A DNA stretch of 64,000 nt from JBBIRW01 sp037441565. Its GTDB lineage: Bacteria; Desulfobacterota; JBBIRW01. Location of the stretch: positions 124,001 to 188,000 of the forward strand of contig JBBIRW010000001.1 of NCBI GenBank assembly GCA_037441565.1. Direction: 5' to 3'. The position numbers and the translations under genes are program-made. Shown piece by piece: positions 59,484-64,000 of this stretch (its first letter is position 1; each line of letters begins with the position of its first letter). Below the pieces are notes generated by a model. It saw only the letters and a program-made list of their open reading frames with translations, was not told where the DNA came from and made no database searches.

Positions 59484-60746
59484 ATGTTCACTAAAAATTA
59501 TATATTACTGACTTTAATCCTCAGTTCTCTGATCTTTATCTATAGCCCTGGTTATGCCCAGCAGACAGAAGAAAAGAGGGTAACCTTGAGAGAACTTGCT
59601 AAGGAAGCTCTGGAGAATAATCCAAGAATAATCGCAGCGAGATATACGCTTGAGGCGATGAAGGCTGTTCCACCTCAGGTAAGCTCCTGGCCGGATCCTG
59701 AAATTGCTGTTTCAATAGAGAAGATACCGGAGGACAATATAAGTATAAGTGAAGCGGAAAAGATATACAGTATTTCACAGAGTTTTCCATTTCCTGGAAA
59801 GCTTGGTCTTAAGGGGAAGATGGCACAGTGGGATGTCGAAAAATTTACAGCGGAGTACAGGACGACAGTGCTCAAGGTTTTAGCCGAATTGAAAATTGCT
59901 TACTATGACCTTTACTTCATCAATAAATCCATAGAGATAACAAATAAGAATCTCGATATACTCAAGAAGCTGGAGAAAACAGCCCAAGCAAGATACATTG
60001 TTGGGAAGGGGATTCAGCAGGATATTGTAAAGGCGCAGGTTGAAATTTCACGATTATATGAAACACTGGAAATACTTAATGGTAGAAAAGAGAGTATTAA
60101 AGCTTTGATAAGAAGCATACTTAATAGGCCTCCAGATTCTCCAGTTGGGGTTCATGAGGAAATAAAGAAAAGCCCATTGGAATTCAATTTCGATCAACTC
60201 CTTGAAATTGCATTAAGGCGATCACCCGAGCTTTTTTCAGTGAGGATAGATGTGGAAAAAAACAGGACAGACCTTGAACTTGCAAGAAGGGAGTATTTAC
60301 CTGACTTCACTGCAAAGGTAGCGATGAGGCAGATGGATGGAAGCATTACAGGTTATGATGCAATGCTTGGAATGAGTATTCCAATCTATTTTTACTGGAA
60401 ACAGAGAAAGGGAGTAGAAGAGAAAGCGAATTTCCTTTCAGAGGCATTGAAAAAAGAGGAGTCTTTAAAACAATCTATTGCATTCCGCTTGAAGGATTTT
60501 TATGTTAATGCCATTACATCACAAAAAGTAATAACCCTGTATGAAAAAGCAATCATTCCACAAGCAGTGATCTCCCTGGAGTCGGCAATAAAGGCATATG
60601 AGGTTGGGAAAGTTGATTTTCTTACACCACTGGAAGCGCTTACGAGGCTTTTAAATGATGAACTTTCATATTATCGTGAAATTGTGAATTATCAAGAGAA
60701 CCTTGCTCGTATAGAGGAGATAACAGATAGTGAAATTATAAGATAA
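59484..60746 (+). CDS. cusC: outer-membrane efflux channel, TolC/CusC-like
   Basis: This 420-residue protein has a signal peptide ending near GYAQQ and two TolC-type helical repeats (LRELAKEALENNPRIIAARYTLEA and LLEIALRRSPELFSVRIDVEKNR). Long amphipathic coiled-coil helices are visible. It forms the outer-membrane duct of the tripartite metal efflux pump with the two following genes. No lipobox is seen, unlike E. coli CusC. Confidence 0.88.
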   Translation: MFTKNYILLTLILSSLIFIYSPGYAQQTEEKRVTLRELAKEALENNPRIIAARYTLEAMKAVPPQVSSWPDPEIAVSIEKIPEDNISISEAEKIYSISQSFPFPGKLGLKGKMAQWDVEKFTAEYRTTVLKVLAELKIAYYDLYFINKSIEITNKNLDILKKLEKTAQARYIVGKGIQQDIVKAQVEISRLYETLEILNGRKESIKALIRSILNRPPDSPVGVHEEIKKSPLEFNFDQLLEIALRRSPELFSVRIDVEKNRTDLELARREYLPDFTAKVAMRQMDGSITGYDAMLGMSIPIYFYWKQRKGVEEKANFLSEALKKEESLKQSIAFRLKDFYVNAITSQKVITLYEKAIIPQAVISLESAIKAYEVGKVDFLTPLEALTRLLNDELSYYREIVNYQENLARIEEITDSEIIR

Positions 60747-60777
60747 GAAAAGGGTATAAGCTTAAGGGAGATTAATT

Positions 60778-62019
60778 ATGAGAAAAAATCTTGTTCTTTT
60801 CATAATATTTTCTATATCTATTATTCTATATGGATGTCAGAGGGGAATTGATGAGAAGATAAAACCTCAATCGTATGAGGAGATGAAACACGAAGAGCAC
60901 ACACATAAAGAAATGAAACATGAGGGGCATGCTGAAATGAAACACGAAGGGCATGAGATGAAGGAGGCGAAGACTGCCGAAATTCCAATGAAGCCCGGAA
61001 CTGTTATGATTAGTCCTGAAAAACAACAACTTATAGGTATAAAGGCTGAAGTCGTCCAGACGAGAAGATTGCACCGTGACATAAGAACTGTTGGAATAGT
61101 TGATTATGACGAAAGAAGGATTGCAAAAATACATACAAAGATACCCGGGTGGATAGAAAAGGTATTTGTTAACTTTACAGGAAAACTTGTAGCCAGAGGC
61201 CAGCCCCTTATATCAATATACAGTCCCGAGCTTGTGTCAACTCAGGAGGAATATCTTCTTGCCCTTAGAGCTAAAAAATATATTTCTGGAGCTCCCTACT
61301 CTGAAATCTCATCAAGCGCTGATTCTTTAATCGAGGCTACAAGAAAAAGGCTCCTTCTATGGGATATATCTGAGGATCAGATAAAGAGACTTGAGGAAAA
61401 AGGGGTTGTTCAGAAATCATTGACACTTTACTCTCCCATAAATGGATTCGTTCTGGAACGAAATGGATTCGAAGGTATGTATGTTACTCCGGAAACAAAC
61501 CTCTATACTGTTGCAGATCTTTCAACTGTATGGGTATATGCTGATATCTATGAATACGAAATGCCATTGATACGAACAGGACAGGAGGCAATCATTAATC
61601 TTTCCTATTATCCCCAGGAGACATTTAGAGGGAGGGTTATTTACGTATATCCATATCTTGATGAAAAAACAAGAACAGTTAAAGTAAGGTTTGAATTTCC
61701 CAATAAGGATCTGAGATTAAAGCCACAGATGTATGCAAATATTGAAATAAGGATTGATCTTGGAAGAAAACTTTCCGTTAGTGAAACAGCTGTTCTGGAT
61801 TCGGGTGAACGGAAAATAGTTTTTGTTGATCTGGGAAATGGGCACTTTGAACCGAGGGAGGTAAAAACAGGGATAAAGGCAAAGGATTACTATGAGATAA
61901 TTTCAGGCCTGAAAGAGGGAGAGAGGGTTGTTAGTTCTGCAAACTTCCTTATAGATTCCGAAAGTCGACTGAAAGAGGCAATGGGTGGGATGATGCATGA
62001 ACATGGAGGTAGCAAATGA
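60778..62019 (+). CDS. cusB: RND efflux periplasmic adaptor, CusB-like lipoprotein
   Basis: This 413-residue membrane-fusion protein has a lipoprotein signal (IILYGC, lipid Cys20). A His/Met-rich tract follows (about 34-62), containing three copies of EMKHE(E/G)H and suited to binding Cu(I), Ag(I) or Zn(II). The adaptor core includes the barrel-sandwich segment IPGWIEKVFVNFTGKLVARGQPL, the helical hairpin, and the beta-barrel TVWVYADIYEYEMPLIRTGQEA. It links the inner-membrane pump to the channel. Its stop codon overlaps the pump start by 4 nt. Confidence 0.92.
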   Translation: MRKNLVLFIIFSISIILYGCQRGIDEKIKPQSYEEMKHEEHTHKEMKHEGHAEMKHEGHEMKEAKTAEIPMKPGTVMISPEKQQLIGIKAEVVQTRRLHRDIRTVGIVDYDERRIAKIHTKIPGWIEKVFVNFTGKLVARGQPLISIYSPELVSTQEEYLLALRAKKYISGAPYSEISSSADSLIEATRKRLLLWDISEDQIKRLEEKGVVQKSLTLYSPINGFVLERNGFEGMYVTPETNLYTVADLSTVWVYADIYEYEMPLIRTGQEAIINLSYYPQETFRGRVIYVYPYLDEKTRTVKVRFEFPNKDLRLKPQMYANIEIRIDLGRKLSVSETAVLDSGERKIVFVDLGNGHFEPREVKTGIKAKDYYEIISGLKEGERVVSSANFLIDSESRLKEAMGGMMHEHGGSK

Positions 62020-64000
62020 TTGCGAGGATGATTGAGTTTTCAATAAAAAATAAATTTCTCATTTTTCTTCTTACTATTTTTCTTATTTCCTGGGGTATAT
62101 GGGCTATTAAAAAGACTCCTCTTGATGCGATTCCCGACCTTTCAGATGTTCAAGTTATTGTTTTTACTGAATGGCCAGGAAGGAGTCCCGATCTTGTTGA
62201 GGATCAAATAACCTATCCCATTGTTACAACAATGCTTTCAGCTCCAAAGGTTCAGACTGTTAGAGGTTTTTCCTTTTTTGGCTATTCATTCATCTATATA
62301 ATTTTCGAAGATGGCACTGATATATACTGGGCCAGGAGCAGGGTCCTTGAATACCTTCAGCAGGTTCTCGGTAAACTACCACCCGGTGTAACACCAAAGC
62401 TTGGCCCTGATGCAACAGGTGTTGGATGGGGTTTTTCCTATGCTGTTGTTGATGAGAGCGGAAAACATGATCTCCAGGAATTAAGAAGCATTCAGGATTG
62501 GTTTCTCAAATATGCCATCGAGAGTGTTCCTGGTGTTGCAGAGGTAGCAAGCCTCGGTGGATTTGTAAAACAGTACCAGGTAAACATTGATCCGGTTAAG
62601 CTCCTTAGTTACAGAATCCCTATTAACAGGGTGATAGAAGCCGTATCGAGGAGTAACAGGGATGTGGAGGGAAGACTGCTGGAATTTAGTGGAAGGGAAT
62701 ACATGGTGAGAGGGAGAGGATATATAAAGAATGTGACGGATCTGGAAAATGTTGTTGTTGCAAAAAATGAACATGGAACACCTGTCTTTCTCAAGGATAT
62801 TGCTACTGTTCAGCTCGGTCCTGAAATAAGAAGGGGAATTGCGGATCTTGATGGGAAAGGAGAAGTTGTTGCAGGGATTGTTGTTATAAGATTTGGGGAA
62901 AATGTTCTCAATGTAATAAACAGGGTAAAGGAAAAGATAAAAGAGATTGAACCATCTCTTCCCAAGGGAGTCAAGATAGTTGTTACCTATGATAGATCTG
63001 ACCTTATATACAGATCAATAGAAACACTCAGAGATGAGATAATAAAACTTTCAGTTGCAGTAGGTATTGTTTGTATTGTTTTCTTATATCATCTTCCAAG
63101 TGCTTTTGTCATTATACTCACACTGCCTGTTGCAATCATTATATCTTTTATATGCATGTATTATCTTAAGATTACATCAAATATCATGTCTCTCGGCGGT
63201 ATAGCAATAGCCATTGGGGCAATGGTTGATGCCTCCATAATAATGGTTGAGAATGCACATAAAAAGCTGGAGAAGTGGGAAGAGGAGGGGAGGCAAGGAA
63301 GCAGGATTGATGTAATTATAGATGCGGCAAAGGAGGTTGGGCCATCCTTATTCTTCGCACTGCTTGTCATAACGGTCGGATTTCTGCCCATATTTGCACT
63401 TGAAGCCCAGGAAGGAAGGCTGTTTAAACCCCTTGCCTATACAAAAACCTTTTCCATGTTTTTTGCCTCATTTCTCGCTATAACCCTTACACCTGTACTG
63501 ATGACAATTTTTATAAGGGGAAAGATAAGACCGGAGGAGAAGAATCCCGTTTCAAGATTCCTTATGAGGATTTATCAGCCCGTATGTTTGCTGGTATTAA
63601 AATTCAGATGGGCGGTAATCATAGGCGCTTTTGCTCTGATACTGCTGACTATACCTGCTTTTCTTATGCTTGGGAGCGAATTCATGCCACCCCTGTATGA
63701 AGGAACACTTCTTTATATGCCCGTTACAGTTCCTTCAATATCCATAACCCAGGCAGGACAGCTTCTGCAGATACAGGATAAGATTCTGAAATCATTTCCG
63801 GAGGTAGAACAGGTATTCGGTAAGGCGGGAAGGGCAGAAAGCGCAACCGATCCTGCACCCCTTGAAATGATGGAAACAGTGATCAATCTCAAGGATGAAA
63901 GCAAGTGGAGACCGGGAATGACACCAGAAAAACTTGTCGGAGAACTTGATAATGTAATGAGGTTTCCCGGTGTTTCCAATGCCTGGACAATGCCTGTTAA
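62016..64000 (+). CDS. cusA: heavy-metal RND efflux pump, CusA/CzcA family (3' end cut by window)
   Basis: The first 661 codons of a protein expected to be about 1,030-1,050 residues are present. TM1 lies near residues 13-30 and is followed by the HME-RND signature KKTPLDAIPDLSDVQVIV and TEWPGRSPDLVEDQITYPI. TM2-TM6 include AVGIVCIVFLYHLPSAFV and the motif GGIAIAIGAMVDASIIMVENAHK with the proton-relay acidic residues. A large periplasmic loop begins again at GSEFMPPLYEGTLLYMPVT. The CusA-type Met pair for copper/silver is not yet reached or certain, so Cu/Ag versus Co/Zn/Cd is inferred mainly from the CusB-like His/Met tract. Confidence 0.93.
   Translation, partial: MIARMIEFSIKNKFLIFLLTIFLISWGIWAIKKTPLDAIPDLSDVQVIVFTEWPGRSPDLVEDQITYPIVTTMLSAPKVQTVRGFSFFGYSFIYIIFEDGTDIYWARSRVLEYLQQVLGKLPPGVTPKLGPDATGVGWGFSYAVVDESGKHDLQELRSIQDWFLKYAIESVPGVAEVASLGGFVKQYQVNIDPVKLLSYRIPINRVIEAVSRSNRDVEGRLLEFSGREYMVRGRGYIKNVTDLENVVVAKNEHGTPVFLKDIATVQLGPEIRRGIADLDGKGEVVAGIVVIRFGENVLNVINRVKEKIKEIEPSLPKGVKIVVTYDRSDLIYRSIETLRDEIIKLSVAVGIVCIVFLYHLPSAFVIILTLPVAIIISFICMYYLKITSNIMSLGGIAIAIGAMVDASIIMVENAHKKLEKWEEEGRQGSRIDVIIDAAKEVGPSLFFALLVITVGFLPIFALEAQEGRLFKPLAYTKTFSMFFASFLAITLTPVLMTIFIRGKIRPEEKNPVSRFLMRIYQPVCLLVLKFRWAVIIGAFALILLTIPAFLMLGSEFMPPLYEGTLLYMPVTVPSISITQAGQLLQIQDKILKSFPEVEQVFGKAGRAESATDPAPLEMMETVINLKDESKWRPGMTPEKLVGELDNVMRFPGVSNAWTMPV

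Noticed and set aside
1..64000. CRISPR arrays, insertion sequences, transposases, rRNA genes, toxin-antitoxin or phage modules
   Set aside because: I saw no regularly spaced direct repeats, transposase-like proteins, terminal repeats or rRNA sequence anywhere in the window.

Overview
The window looks like a chromosomal segment from a Gram-negative, AT-rich, anaerobic respiring bacterium, probably from a deep lineage near Desulfobacterota, Nitrospirota or Deferribacterota. Supporting signs are multiheme c-type cytochromes, a molybdopterin/iron-sulfur/NrfD complex, a benzoyl-CoA (anaerobic aromatic) pathway, a bifunctional fructose-bisphosphate aldolase/phosphatase of the thermophile/archaeal type, and the order accA-pheA-hisC-aroF-tyrA-aroA-cmk-ispH-rpsA-sppA-HU, which is familiar from Geobacter-like genomes. 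The phylum is an inference; no rRNA is present. Genes are very tightly packed, with many 1-40 nt overlaps.

Layout. 1-400: the 5' end of an unknown gene and a tRNA-Gly/tRNA-Cys operon with a clear sigma70 promoter, all on the minus strand. 534-2604: a sugar-nucleotide epimerase and the FBP aldolase/phosphatase. 2609-12810 (minus): a sensor kinase with two haem-c motifs in its periplasmic domain, an NtrC-type regulator, a sigma54 promoter, a receiver protein lacking the phospho-acceptor Asp, and then a respiratory operon (pentahaem cytochrome, four-cluster Fe-S protein, NrfD, slipin, twin-arginine molybdopterin oxidoreductase, hexahaem cytochrome). 12934-18385: SCP2 protein, class III CoA-transferase, sirtuin, phosphoglucose isomerase, ferritin-like protein and a hydrolase. 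18444-30246: miaA and the aromatic amino acid/housekeeping run. 30253-44878: a Shine-Dalgarno-sequestering hairpin before a FecR/Trp-rich protein, then a cupin, a small regulator, HIT, LapA, amidase, glnD, xerD-like recombinase, a DHH-CBS-CCA fusion, site-2 protease, trpS, scpA, scpB and rluB. 44805-45314: a GNAT gene with no ordinary start codon.

45368-58728: a soluble GAF/PAS sensor kinase and NtrC-type regulator lie directly upstream of a sigma54 promoter and a nine-gene operon. The operon encodes an ATP-dependent (class I, Azoarcus bzd-type) benzoyl-CoA reductase, its ferredoxin and a probable ferredoxin-reducing flavoprotein, an 82-residue unknown, and the three following beta-oxidation-like enzymes (dienoyl-CoA hydratase, hydroxyacyl-CoA dehydrogenase, ring-opening hydrolase). 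58842-64000: a third sigma54-type promoter precedes a 24-codon membrane peptide, a monohaem cytochrome c and a CusCBA-type heavy-metal RND efflux operon that runs off the right end.

The recurring theme is sigma54 control. Three good -24/-12 promoters each have a dyad about 80-130 nt upstream, and two of them sit beside a cognate-looking kinase/NtrC pair. The most unusual part is the haem-c sensor kinase, charge-swapped receiver and slipin-containing molybdopterin operon. It reads as a redox-responsive respiratory system whose substrate I cannot name.
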